NCBI RefSeq assembly: GCF_000761215.1
Contig: NZ_CP009438.1
Location: forward strand, 4,481,501-4,545,500
Direction: 5' to 3'
Origin: Streptomyces glaucescens
GTDB lineage: Bacteria; Actinomycetota; Actinomycetes; Streptomycetales; Streptomycetaceae
Length of the DNA stretch: 64,000 nt
Each line of letters begins with the position of its first letter. Position 1 is the first letter of the stretch. Both the position numbers and the translations under genes were made by a program. Shown here one piece after another: positions 46,694 to 55,598 of the stretch. The notes beneath the pieces were generated by a model. It had not been told where the DNA came from. It made no database searches and saw only the letters and a program-made list of their open reading frames with translations.

Positions 46694-48684
46694 CCACGAC
46701 CACCCTCGCCGTACTCGTCCCCGTCCTGCCCTTCCTGGGCGCCGCCGCGGGGCTGACGCTCGGCCGCTCCGCCCCCGGCTTCGTGCGCCCGCTCGCGGTC
46801 CTGCCGACGCTCGCCGCGCTCGCCCTCGCCGTGGTCGTCGCCGTCCACCAGGGCGGCGACGAGGCCGTCGACGCCGCGACGGAGCTGGCCCCCACCGGCT
46901 CGGTCCCCGTCGAGCTGGCCCTGCACATCGACGGGTTCGCCGCGCTCGTCGCCGTCGTGGTCGCCTTCGTCGCGACCTGCGTGCAGATCTACTCGACGGG
47001 ATATCTGCGCGACGACCCGCGCTACCCCTCCTACGCCGCGCTCGTCTCCCTGTTCACCTCCGCGATGCTCCTCGTCGTCTACTCGGGCGACCTGATGGTG
47101 CTGCTGGTCGGCTGGGAAGTCATGGGCATCTGCTCCTACTTCCTCGTCGGCCACTACTGGGAGACCCCGGAGGCCCGCGCCGCCTCCCTCAAGGCCTTCC
47201 TGGTGACCAAGCTCGGTGACGTCCCCTTCCTGATCGGCCTGTTCGCGCTGGCCACGGACGCCGGGTCGTTCCGCATCACCCGGGTGCTGGGCACCGTCGC
47301 GAACGGCGGCCTCGACCACCCGACGGTGATCGCCCTGCTGCTCCTGGCCGGTGTGGCGGGCAAGTCGGCCCAGTTCCCGCTGCACACCTGGCTCCCCGAC
47401 GCGATGGCCGGCCCCACACCGGTCTCCGCGCTGATCCACGCCGCGACGATGGTCGCCGCCGGTGTCTACTTCATCGCCCGGCTCCTCCCGGTCTTCGAGG
47501 CCTCGCAGGCCGCGATGGTCGTCCTCGCCGTGATGGCCGCCGTCACCATGGCGGGCTCGGCGCTCGCCGCGCTCGCCCAGGACGACATCAAACGCGTCCT
47601 CGCCTACTCGACGATCGGCCAGCTCGGCTACATGACCGGCGCGCTCGCCGTCGCCGACCGCGGCGCCGCCGTCTTCCACCTCCTGTCGCACGGCGCCTTC
47701 AAGGCGCTGCTGTTCCTCGCCGCCGGCGTGATCATCCACGCCACCGGCACCAACTCGCTGGCCGCCATGTCCCGCATGCGGAACCTGCGCGACCGCGTCC
47801 CCGACGCCTACTGGACGATGACCGTGGCGCTCCTCGCGCTCGCCGCGATCCCCCCGTTCAGCGGCTTCTTCTCCAAGGAGGCCGTCCTCGGCGCCGCCGA
47901 GCACGTCACGGCCGGCCACACCGAGCACGCCCCCGCCGCCGCGGGCTGGATCGTCCTCGTCACCGGCCTGGTCACCGCGCTGCTCACCGCCGCGTACGCG
48001 ATGCGGCTGTGGCTGCTCGCCTTCCGCGGCCAGGGCGCCGAGGCCCCCGACCACGGCCGCCAGCCCGTCACCATGACCGTGGTGCTGTGGGTGCTCGCCG
48101 CGCCGTCCCTCGCCCTCGGCGGGTTCGCCTACCAGTCCTTCCCGGGCTGGTTCGACGGCGGTGACCTCGGCCCCACCCTCACCACCTCCGTGCTCGGCAC
48201 GGGCGCGGCCCTGGTCGGCGGGATCGCCGCCTACGCGGCCTGGCGCCACACCGCCGCGCTCGCCGCCCGGGTGCCGATGGGCGCGGTCGCCGCCCACCCG
48301 GAGGGCGACGCCGGCCAGGTCGAGGCCGAGGCGATCGCCAGCCACGCCCCCGCCTACGGCGACGTCGCCCGGGCCCCCGACCCGGCCGACCCGGGACGGC
48401 TGCTGCTCGGCCCGCTGCACCGGCACGCGGCCGCCGGCTTCCACCTCGACGCCGTGTACTCGGCGCTGTTCGTCCGCCCGGTGCGGGCCGGCGCGCGCCT
48501 GGTGCGGTTCCTCGACCGCGAGGTCGTCGAGACCTACGTACGCGGTGCGGGCACCCTTCCGCGCTGGCTCGGCGCCGCCGTGCGGCGCGCCCAGACCGGC
48601 AATGTGCAGACCTATGTGAGCGCGCTGCTCGCCGGCACCGTCGTCCTGGCGGTCGCCGTCGTCCTCGTCGCCACGGGAGCGTGA
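46690..48684 (+). CDS. nuoL: Nuo2 subunit L (antiporter-like)
   Basis: The 664-residue protein retains the pumping residues: Glu in LLVGWEVMGICSYFLVGHYW, Lys in GKSAQFPLHTWLPDAM, and QDDIKRVLAYSTIGQLGYM. The lateral-helix region is present near the C-terminus. It should therefore move protons. GTG start overlaps nuoK2. Confidence 0.95.
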   Translation: MTTTTLAVLVPVLPFLGAAAGLTLGRSAPGFVRPLAVLPTLAALALAVVVAVHQGGDEAVDAATELAPTGSVPVELALHIDGFAALVAVVVAFVATCVQIYSTGYLRDDPRYPSYAALVSLFTSAMLLVVYSGDLMVLLVGWEVMGICSYFLVGHYWETPEARAASLKAFLVTKLGDVPFLIGLFALATDAGSFRITRVLGTVANGGLDHPTVIALLLLAGVAGKSAQFPLHTWLPDAMAGPTPVSALIHAATMVAAGVYFIARLLPVFEASQAAMVVLAVMAAVTMAGSALAALAQDDIKRVLAYSTIGQLGYMTGALAVADRGAAVFHLLSHGAFKALLFLAAGVIIHATGTNSLAAMSRMRNLRDRVPDAYWTMTVALLALAAIPPFSGFFSKEAVLGAAEHVTAGHTEHAPAAAGWIVLVTGLVTALLTAAYAMRLWLLAFRGQGAEAPDHGRQPVTMTVVLWVLAAPSLALGGFAYQSFPGWFDGGDLGPTLTTSVLGTGAALVGGIAAYAAWRHTAALAARVPMGAVAAHPEGDAGQVEAEAIASHAPAYGDVARAPDPADPGRLLLGPLHRHAAAGFHLDAVYSALFVRPVRAGARLVRFLDREVVETYVRGAGTLPRWLGAAVRRAQTGNVQTYVSALLAGTVVLAVAVVLVATGA

Positions 48685-48690
48685 GCAGGC

Positions 48691-50265
48691 GTGATCGATA
48701 TCAGCGAGTCCGTGATGCAGTTCCTTCTGGCGTTCGTCGTGGTCGGCCCGCTCCTCGGCGCGGCCGCCGCCCTGCTGCCCGCCCCGCCCGGACTGAAGGG
48801 GAAGTCACCCGAGCAGGCCGTGCTGCGGCACGGCGTGACCGTGACCGGCGCGGTCCTCGTCGCCGCGATCGCCCTCGCGCTCGGCTTCGACCACGACCAG
48901 CCGTCGACGATGCAGGCGACGACGGACATCAGCTGGATCCCGGCGCTGGACGTGCGGATCCACCTCGGCATCGACGGCATCTCCCTCCCCCTCGTCGTCC
49001 TGACCGCGCTGCTGACCTTCCTCTGCGCGCTCTACAGCTACTTCAAGCTGCCCCCGGGCCCGTCCCCGAAGGCCTTCGTCGCCCTGCTGCTCGTCCTGGA
49101 GTCCGGCACCCTCGCCACCTTCGCCGTCCTCGACCTGCTGCTGTTCTTCCTCGCCTTCGAGATGGTCCTCATCCCGATGTACTTCCTCATCGCCCGCTGG
49201 GGCGGCGAGGGCCGGGCGGGGGCCGCCTGGAAGTTCATCCTCTACACGCTGCTCGGCTCCGTGGTCATGCTGCTCGGCCTGCTGCTGATCGGCCTGCGGG
49301 CCGGCACCTTCGACATGGTGGCACTCGCCACTGACAACGGCCGGTCGCTGAGTACGTCGGTGCAGGTCGTCGCGGTGCTGGCGATCGGGATCGGGCTCGC
49401 GGTGAAGACCCCGATGTGGCCCTTGCACAGCTGGCTGCCGGACGCCCACACCGCCGCGCCGACCGTCGGGTCGGTGCTGCTGGCCGGCGTCCTGCTGAAG
49501 ATGGGCACGTACGGGTTCGTCCGGATCCTGCTGCCGGTCGCACCCGACGGCTTGCGCACCTTCGCGCCGTACCTCGCGGCCTTCGCCGTCGTCGGGATCA
49601 TCTACGGGTCGCTGGCCTGCCTCGCCCTCGCCAAGCGCGGGGCCAAGGGCGACCTCAAGCGGCTCATCGCCTACTCCTCGGTCGGCCACATGGGCTTCGT
49701 GCTGCTCGGCGTCGCGACCATGACCCCGACCGGCGTGAACGGCGCCCTGTTCGCCAACATCGCCCACGGACTCATCACGGGCCTGCTGTTCTTCCTGGTC
49801 GGTGCGTTGAAGGAACGCACCGGCAGCACCGACCTGGACACCCTCGCCGAGACGACGGGCGCCGCGCTGTACGGCAGGGCGCCGCGTCTGGGCGGCCTGC
49901 TCGCGTTCGGCGCGGTCGCCTCGCTCGGCCTGCCCGGCCTGGCCGGGTTCTGGGGCGAGATGCTGGCGCTGTTCGGCGCGTTCGACCCGGCCGACGGGCT
50001 CAGCCGCCCCGCGTTCCTCACGTTCATGGCCATCGGCGCGTTCGGCACCCTGCTCACCGCCGCCTACCTGCTCATCGTGGTCCGCCGGGTCTGCATGGGC
50101 GCCGTGCCGCAGGACGCCCCCCGCTTCGCCGACGTACAGACGTACGAATTCGTGGCCTGGGCGCCGCTCGTCGCCCTCACCCTCGTCGCCGGACTCTGGC
50201 CGAAGACCCTCCTCGGACTCACCGACCCGGCCGTGCAGCAGCTCCTCGCAGGAGGCACCCGATGA
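48691..50265 (+). CDS. nuoM: Nuo2 subunit M (antiporter-like)
   Basis: The 524-residue protein has the NuoM pattern: Glu in FFLAFEMVLIPMYFLIARWGG, Lys in LAVKTPMWPLHSWLPDAHTAAPTVGS, and GDLKRLIAYSSVGHMGFVLLG. Length and helix count are normal. GTG start six bases after nuoL2; stop overlaps nuoN2. Confidence 0.95.
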   Translation: MIDISESVMQFLLAFVVVGPLLGAAAALLPAPPGLKGKSPEQAVLRHGVTVTGAVLVAAIALALGFDHDQPSTMQATTDISWIPALDVRIHLGIDGISLPLVVLTALLTFLCALYSYFKLPPGPSPKAFVALLLVLESGTLATFAVLDLLLFFLAFEMVLIPMYFLIARWGGEGRAGAAWKFILYTLLGSVVMLLGLLLIGLRAGTFDMVALATDNGRSLSTSVQVVAVLAIGIGLAVKTPMWPLHSWLPDAHTAAPTVGSVLLAGVLLKMGTYGFVRILLPVAPDGLRTFAPYLAAFAVVGIIYGSLACLALAKRGAKGDLKRLIAYSSVGHMGFVLLGVATMTPTGVNGALFANIAHGLITGLLFFLVGALKERTGSTDLDTLAETTGAALYGRAPRLGGLLAFGAVASLGLPGLAGFWGEMLALFGAFDPADGLSRPAFLTFMAIGAFGTLLTAAYLLIVVRRVCMGAVPQDAPRFADVQTYEFVAWAPLVALTLVAGLWPKTLLGLTDPAVQQLLAGGTR

Positions 50266-51788
50266 GCTCCCTGGCCCAGCCGCTCGCCGCGTCGCTGATC
50301 CAGTCCGTCGACTGGCTCGCCATCGCGCCGCCCACCATCGCGGCCGTGGTCGCCCTCGTCGTCCTGGTCGCCGACCTGTTCGTCGACGACCGCCGCAAGG
50401 CCCTCCTCGGCCGGCTCTCCGTCGCGGGCCTCGCCGCCGCCACGCTGATGCTGCTGCCCCTGCTGGACGGTGACCGCGCCACCTTCTGCCTGACCGGCGA
50501 CCCCGCCGTGTGCAGCTACACCGCCGACCGCTTCACCCTCGTCCTCCAGCTCCTCGTCCTCGGCGGCGCGCTGGTCGCCGCCCTGCTGTCGGTCACCGGG
50601 GTGAAGGACGCGCGCGGGGGGCTCCCCGAGGGGGAGTTCTGGTTCCTGCTGCTGTCCTCCGCGGCCGGCGCCGCCCTGCTGCCCGCCTCCCGCGACCTCG
50701 CGACCCTGATCGTCGCCCTGGAGGTCGCCTCGCTGCCCGCCTTCGCCCTCGTCGGCCTGCGGCAGGGGGACCGCCGGTCCTCCGAGGCGGCGCTGAAGTT
50801 CTTCCTGTCCTCGGTCACCGCCACCGCGGTCAGCCTGATGGGCGTCAGCTTCGTCTACGCCGCCACCGGCAGCCTCTACCTCACCGAGATCGCCGAGCGC
50901 GTCCAGGGCGTCGACGGCAGCCTGCTGACCCTCACCCGGACCGGTGTGGTGCTCACCCTCGTCGGCTTCGCGTTCAAAACGGCCGCCGTGCCGTTCCACT
51001 TCTGGGTCCCCGACACCTATGTGGGCGCCCCCCTGCCGGTCGCCGCCTACCTGTCCGTGGTCGGCAAGGCCGTCGGCTTCTCCGGGCTGATCCTCGTCAC
51101 CGTCGTCGCCCTCCCGTCGTACGCCGACGTCTGGGGCCCGGCGCTCGCCGCCCTCGCCGCCCTCACCATGACCGTCGGCAACGTCGGCGCCCTGCGGCAG
51201 CAGTCCACGCGCGCGTACAGCGCGGTCCGCCTGCTCGCCTGGTCCTCCGTCGGCCAGGCCGGCTACCTCCTGGTCCCGATCGCCGCGGCGGCCTGGTCCG
51301 ACGACGCCGAGCGCTCCATCGGCTCCACCGTCGCGTACGCCCTCATGTACGGCGTGGTCAACCTCGGCGCCTTCGCGGTGGCCGCCCTGGTCGGCCGCGC
51401 CAGGCAGCTGAACCGGATCGCCGACTACCGCGGGCTGTACGCCGCCAGTCCCCTGACCGCCCTCCTGCTGGCCTTCTTCCTGCTCTGCCTGGCCGGCCTG
51501 CCGCCCGGCATCATCGGCCTGTTCGCCAAGGTCACCGTCTTCTCGGCGGCCGTCGACGCGGGTCTGGGCTGGCTCGCCGTGGTGATGGCGGTGAACGTCG
51601 TGATCGCGCTGTTCTACTACCTGCAGTGGACGGCGCTGCTCTTCCGCGCGCCCGAGGGGGAGCCCGCGCGGTACGGCCGCCTCCCGGCGCCCGTCACCGC
51701 CGCGATCGCGGTCACCGCCGTCCTCGGCATCGTCCTGTCCGGCGCCCCGCAGCTCGTCCTGCGCTTCACCGACACCGCGCTCTTCTAG
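50262..51788 (+). CDS. nuoN: Nuo2 subunit N (antiporter-like)
   Basis: The 508-residue protein has Glu in LIVALEVASLPAFALVGL, Lys in FAFKTAAVPFHFWVPDTYVGA, and a degenerate AYSAVRLLAWSSVGQAGYLL in place of the more common DIKR segment: here the loop reads NVGALRQQSTRAYSAVRLLAW. AGG AGG ribosome-binding site overlaps the nuoM2 end. It is the last gene of the operon; a hairpin follows. Confidence 0.94.
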   Translation: MSSLAQPLAASLIQSVDWLAIAPPTIAAVVALVVLVADLFVDDRRKALLGRLSVAGLAAATLMLLPLLDGDRATFCLTGDPAVCSYTADRFTLVLQLLVLGGALVAALLSVTGVKDARGGLPEGEFWFLLLSSAAGAALLPASRDLATLIVALEVASLPAFALVGLRQGDRRSSEAALKFFLSSVTATAVSLMGVSFVYAATGSLYLTEIAERVQGVDGSLLTLTRTGVVLTLVGFAFKTAAVPFHFWVPDTYVGAPLPVAAYLSVVGKAVGFSGLILVTVVALPSYADVWGPALAALAALTMTVGNVGALRQQSTRAYSAVRLLAWSSVGQAGYLLVPIAAAAWSDDAERSIGSTVAYALMYGVVNLGAFAVAALVGRARQLNRIADYRGLYAASPLTALLLAFFLLCLAGLPPGIIGLFAKVTVFSAAVDAGLGWLAVVMAVNVVIALFYYLQWTALLFRAPEGEPARYGRLPAPVTAAIAVTAVLGIVLSGAPQLVLRFTDTALF

Positions 51789-51821
51789 CGGCTCTTCCGG
51801 CGCCGCACCGCCCCGCGGGAG

Positions 51822-51848
51822 CGTCCGGGCCGCGCCGTCACCCGGACG
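51822..51848 (+). terminator. Candidate terminator after nuoN2
   Basis: An 8-bp stem CGTCCGGG / CCCGGACG with an 11-base loop, 34 bases after the nuoN2 stop. The remainder of the gap to htpX (51849-52005) shows no gene and should hold the htpX promoter. Confidence 0.55.
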
Positions 51849-52005
51849 GCCCAGGGCGCCCCCCGCACGCACAAGGGAACTAGTGCTCCACGCCTGGCGT
51901 TGACCAGTACGGGAGGGTCCACTGGACGTGACAGCACGACTCCGGTGAGACGAGTAAGCACAGCAAGCAAAGGGTTCCCCTGCTGCACCACTTGGAGGGC
52001 GTACC

Positions 52006-52869
52006 GTGCACCGCCGGCACAACGGGCTCAGGACCGCAGTACTCCTCGGGGGGCTGTCCGCACTCATCATCGTCATCGGCGGCTTCTTCGGCCGCACGGG
52101 GCTCGTCGTGGCCGTCCTGATCGCGCTCGGCACCAACGCCTACGCGTACTGGAACAGCGACAAGCTGGCCCTGCGCGCGATGCGGGCCCGCCCGGTCAGC
52201 GAGTTCGAGGCACCGGGCCTGTACCGCATGGTCCGCGAACTCTCCACCCAGGCCCGCCAGCCCATGCCGCGCCTGTACATCTCCCCGACGGAGGCGCCCA
52301 ACGCCTTCGCGACCGGCCGCAACCCGCGCAACGCGGCCGTGTGCTGCACCGAGGGCATCCTGCGGCTGCTCGACGAGAGGGAACTGCGCGGCGTCATCGG
52401 CCACGAGTTGAGCCACGTCTACAACCGCGACATCCTGATCTCGTCGGTCGCCGGCGCACTCGCCTCGGTGATCATGTTCCTGGTCAACTTCGCCTGGCTG
52501 ATCCCCATCGGCCGCTCGGACGACGACGACGGCCCCGGCCTGCTCGGCATGCTGCTGATCATGCTCCTGGGACCGCTCGCGGCCTCCCTCATCCAGCTCG
52601 CCATCAGCCGCTCCAGGGAGTACGAGGCGGACGCCTCCGGAGCCCAGCTCACCGGTGACCCGCTGGCCCTGGCGAGCGCCCTGCGCAAGCTGGAGACCGG
52701 CACCAAGCAGCTTCCCCTGCCCCCCGAGCCGCGGATCGAGACCGCGAGCCACATGATGATCGCCAACCCGTTCCGGCCCGGCCAGGGCATGTCCAGGATG
52801 TTCTCGACCCACCCGCCCATGGCGGAACGTATCCGCCGCCTCGAACAGATGGCAGGTCCCCACCGGTGA
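52006..52869 (+). CDS. htpX: HtpX-type membrane zinc protease (M48B)
   Basis: The 287-residue protein has two N-terminal helices (residues 12-45), the zinc motif GVIGHELSHVYNRDILISS (HELSH at 133-137), two more helices, and SREYEADASGAQL with the third zinc ligand. HtpX degrades misfolded membrane proteins. The GTG start has TTGGAGGG upstream. It is coupled to the YccF gene by a 4-base overlap. Expression linked to envelope stress is known for the family. Confidence 0.95.
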   Translation: MHRRHNGLRTAVLLGGLSALIIVIGGFFGRTGLVVAVLIALGTNAYAYWNSDKLALRAMRARPVSEFEAPGLYRMVRELSTQARQPMPRLYISPTEAPNAFATGRNPRNAAVCCTEGILRLLDERELRGVIGHELSHVYNRDILISSVAGALASVIMFLVNFAWLIPIGRSDDDDGPGLLGMLLIMLLGPLAASLIQLAISRSREYEADASGAQLTGDPLALASALRKLETGTKQLPLPPEPRIETASHMMIANPFRPGQGMSRMFSTHPPMAERIRRLEQMAGPHR

Positions 52870-53264
52870 AGACGATCCTCAACGTCATCTGGCTGATCTT
52901 CAGCGGCGTGTGGCTGTTCCTCGGCTACGTGTTCGCGGGCGCGCTCCTCTGCCTCACGATCATCGGCATCCCGTTCGGCATAGCCGCCTTCCGCATCGGC
53001 GTCTACGCCCTGTGGCCCTTCGGGTACACCACCGTCGAGCGCCGCGGCGCCGGCTCCCCGTCGTTCGTCGGCAACGTCCTGTGGCTGGTCCTGGCGGGCT
53101 GGTGGCTGGCGCTCGCCCACATCGCCACCGGCATCGCGCTGTGCGTCACGATCATCGGCATCCCGTTCGGCATCGCCAACTTCAAGCTGATCCCCGTCTC
53201 GCTGGTGCCGCTGGGCCGCGAGATCGTCCCGACGGACCGCCCGTTCGCCACGGCGCGCTGGTAG
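52866..53264 (+). CDS. YccF domain-containing membrane protein
   Basis: The 132-residue membrane protein consists of two YccF repeats, each ending in the family signature TIIGIPFGIAAF / TIIGIPFGIANF, after LNVIWLIFSGVWLFLGY and GNVLWLVLAGWWLALAH. Function is unknown; the family is a small inner membrane protein. GTG start overlaps the htpX stop, suggesting a shared envelope-stress role. Confidence 0.93.
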   Translation: MKTILNVIWLIFSGVWLFLGYVFAGALLCLTIIGIPFGIAAFRIGVYALWPFGYTTVERRGAGSPSFVGNVLWLVLAGWWLALAHIATGIALCVTIIGIPFGIANFKLIPVSLVPLGREIVPTDRPFATARW

Positions 53265-53272
53265 GGCCGGAG

Positions 53273-54520
53273 CTACCCCCGCGCGGTGACCCGCCGCCGC
53301 ACGGCGTACGAGACCACGCCCACCGCCAGCACCCCCGCGCCCACCACCACCGACTCCGCGGGCAGCGAGAACGCCAGCAGCGCGCAGCCCAGCAGCCCCA
53401 CAGCCGGGACCAGCCGCGCGGCCGGCGCCCGGTCGAGCGTCCAGGCCGACGCGTTGGCCACCGCGTAGTACACGAGCACCCCGAACGACGAGAAGCCGAT
53501 CGCGCCGCGCACGTCCACCGTGGCGGCCAGGACGGCCGCCACCGCGCCCACGGCCAGCTCCGCCCGGTGCGGCACCCGGGTACGCGGATGGACGGCGGCC
53601 AGGACGCCCGGCAGGTGCCGGTCCCGCGCCATGGCCAGCGTGGTCCGCGAGACACCCAGGATCAGGGCCAGCAGCGAACCCGCGGCCGCCACCGCGGCCC
53701 CCGCCCGCACCACCGGCACCAGCTCCGGCGCCCCGGCCGCACGCACGGCGTCGGCCAGCGGCGCGGTCGCGCCCGCCAGCCCGCCGGACCCCAGCACGGA
53801 CAGCACGGCGACCGCCACGCACGCGTACACCGCGAGGGCGATCCCGAGCGCCACGGAGATCGCGCGCGGGATCGTGCGGGCGGGATCGCGCACCTCCTCG
53901 CCGAGGGTGGCGATGCGCGCGTACCCCGCGAAGGCGAAGAACAGCAGCCCGGCCGCCTGGAGCACCCCGCCGGCCCCCTCCGACGCGCCGAAGCCGAGCC
54001 GCCCGGCATCGGACTCGGCCGACCCCAGGCACCCCACCACCACGGCGGCCAGCACGGCCAGCACCACGGTCACGATCGCCCGGGTCAGCCAGGCCGACTT
54101 CTGCACCCCGCCGTAGTTGACGGCGGTCAGGGCCACCACGGCGGCCACCGCCACCGCGTGCGACTGCGCCGGCCACACGTACGCGCCGACGGTCAGCGCC
54201 ATCGCCGCGCAGGAGGCCGTCTTGCCGACCACGAACGCCCAGCCCGCCAGATGGCCCCAGAAGGGCCCCAGCCGCTCCCTCCCGTACACGTACGTGCCGC
54301 CGGATGCCGGGTGGCGGGCGGCCAGCCGCGCCGAGGACGTGGCGTTGCAGTACGCGACCACGGCGGCGACCGCGAGCGCCGGCAGCAGCCCCGAGCCGGC
54401 CGCGCGGGCCGCCGGGGCGAGCGCGGCGAAGACCCCGGCCCCCACCATGGAGCCGAGCCCGATGACGACGGCGTCGCCCGTGCCCAGGGTGCGCCGCAAT
54501 GGGGAGCCGGGAGAGGTCAT
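53273..54520 (-). CDS. APC-family amino acid/polyamine transporter
   Basis: The 415-residue protein has about 12 membrane helices and the APC opening GDAVVIGLGSMVGAGVFAALAPAA, with SGGTYVYGRERLGPFWGHLAGW and FFAFAGYARIATLGEEVRDPARTIPRAI. These match the amino acid-polyamine-organocation family. Substrate unknown. It converges on yccF with eight bases between. Confidence 0.92.
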   Translation of the reverse strand: MTSPGSPLRRTLGTGDAVVIGLGSMVGAGVFAALAPAARAAGSGLLPALAVAAVVAYCNATSSARLAARHPASGGTYVYGRERLGPFWGHLAGWAFVVGKTASCAAMALTVGAYVWPAQSHAVAVAAVVALTAVNYGGVQKSAWLTRAIVTVVLAVLAAVVVGCLGSAESDAGRLGFGASEGAGGVLQAAGLLFFAFAGYARIATLGEEVRDPARTIPRAISVALGIALAVYACVAVAVLSVLGSGGLAGATAPLADAVRAAGAPELVPVVRAGAAVAAAGSLLALILGVSRTTLAMARDRHLPGVLAAVHPRTRVPHRAELAVGAVAAVLAATVDVRGAIGFSSFGVLVYYAVANASAWTLDRAPAARLVPAVGLLGCALLAFSLPAESVVVGAGVLAVGVVSYAVRRRVTARG

Positions 54521-54565
54521 GACCGCACCCTACTGACCGGACCGGCCGCCCCCGCGCACAGGAGA

Positions 54566-54590
54566 AGGGCGGGCACCGAACGCCCGCCCT
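54566..54590 (-). terminator. Terminator after yajQ
   Basis: A 9-bp stem AGGGCGGGC / GCCCGCCCT with a 7-base loop, 26 bases beyond the yajQ stop on the minus strand and upstream of the APC gene. Confidence 0.7.
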
Positions 54591-54615
54591 CCCGACACCT
54601 GCCGGCCTCCGCGAC

Positions 54616-55104
54616 CTACCGGTAGTTCACGAACTGCAGCGCGAAGTCGAAGTCCTTGCCCTTCAGCAGGGCGATGACGGCCTGCAGGTCGTCCCGGCTC
54701 TTGGAGCTGACCCGCAGCTCGTCGCCCTGGACCTGGGCCTTCACGCCCTTGGGGCCCTCATCACGGATGATCTTGGCGACCTTCTTGGCGTTCTCCTGGG
54801 AGATGCCCTCCTCGATCGACGCGAAGATCTTGTACTCCTTGCCGGAGAGCTGCGGCTCACCCGCGTCCAGCGCCTTCAGCGAGATCCCGCGCTTGATCAG
54901 CTTGGACTGGAAGACGTCGAGGACAGCCTTCACCCGGTCCTCGGAGTTCGCCTCCATCAGGATCTTGTCACCGGACCACGAGATCGAGGCGCCCACGCCC
55001 TTGAAGTCGTAGCGCTGCGAGATCTCCTTGGCGGCCTGGTTGAGGGCGTTGTCGACCTCCTGCCGCTCGACCTTCGAGACGATGTCGAAACTGGAGTCGG
55101 CCAT
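54616..55104 (-). CDS. yajQ: YajQ family (UPF0234/DUF520) nucleotide-binding protein
   Basis: The 162-residue protein reads MADSSFDIVSKVERQEVDNALNQAAKEISQRYDFKG, DRVKAVLDVFQSKLIKRGISLKALD and ends FDFALQFVNYR, a textbook YajQ. In Xanthomonas, YajQ proteins bind c-di-GMP; elsewhere they bind nucleotides or nucleic acid. Its role in Streptomyces is not established. Monocistronic, next to tRNA-Tyr. Confidence 0.96.
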   Translation of the reverse strand: MADSSFDIVSKVERQEVDNALNQAAKEISQRYDFKGVGASISWSGDKILMEANSEDRVKAVLDVFQSKLIKRGISLKALDAGEPQLSGKEYKIFASIEEGISQENAKKVAKIIRDEGPKGVKAQVQGDELRVSSKSRDDLQAVIALLKGKDFDFALQFVNYR

Positions 55105-55328
55105 GTCCTGTGGCTCCTTGTATCGGGTGCGAAACGGGTGCGTAGCGGCGTACGCGGGTCGACGGCCGGTGCCCGCGGGACACCGCGCCGCATCCGCACA
55201 AGCCTAGCCACCCCCGCGGCCCCCGGTGCCGATCAATCGGGTGGCGAACCACCCCCGCGCATCGGGTATTGTTTACGTCGTTGCCAGGGAGCACCGCCGA
55301 AAAGCGGTTCGAACGGGCAATGACCCCC

Positions 55329-55410
55329 GGCGGTGTGCCCGAGCGGCCAAAGGGAGCAGACTGTAAATCTGCCGGCTCAGCCTTCCCAGGTTCGAATCCT
55401 GGCGCCGCCA
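55329..55410 (+). tRNA. tRNA-Tyr (GTA)
   Basis: An 82-nt class II tRNA. Acceptor GGCGGTG pairs with CGCCGCC, anticodon stem GCAGA/TCTGC presents CTGTAAA (anticodon GTA), a long variable arm follows, and the T arm is CCAGG-TTCGAAT-CCTGG. CCA is not encoded. In S. coelicolor this tRNA gene, downstream of a yajQ homologue, is the attB site of the integrating plasmid SLP1 (established knowledge). No integrase gene follows it here. Confidence 0.97.
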
Positions 55411-55418
55411 CACGGGAA

Positions 55419-55460
55419 CGAAGGGCCCGTCACCTGTGACAACAGGTGACGGGCCCTTCG
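55419..55460. terminator. Strong hairpin after tRNA-Tyr
   Basis: A perfect 18-bp stem (CGAAGGGCCCGTCACCTG / CAGGTGACGGGCCCTTCG) with a 6-base loop, nine bases after the tRNA end. It insulates the following TIR gene from tRNA transcription. 55461-55598 shows no gene and should hold the TIR gene promoter. Confidence 0.9.
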
Positions 55461-55598
55461 TCGTACCCCTGGGCCGGCACCTCCCACTGACGCGGATCAC
55501 GAGGCGCCGGGCACCGGCGGGCCGGTGTTCTCCCTTCTCCGCCCCTCCCGACGCCGCACGCGAGACCATGGCTCGCGGTGGATGGACGATCACCAGGG

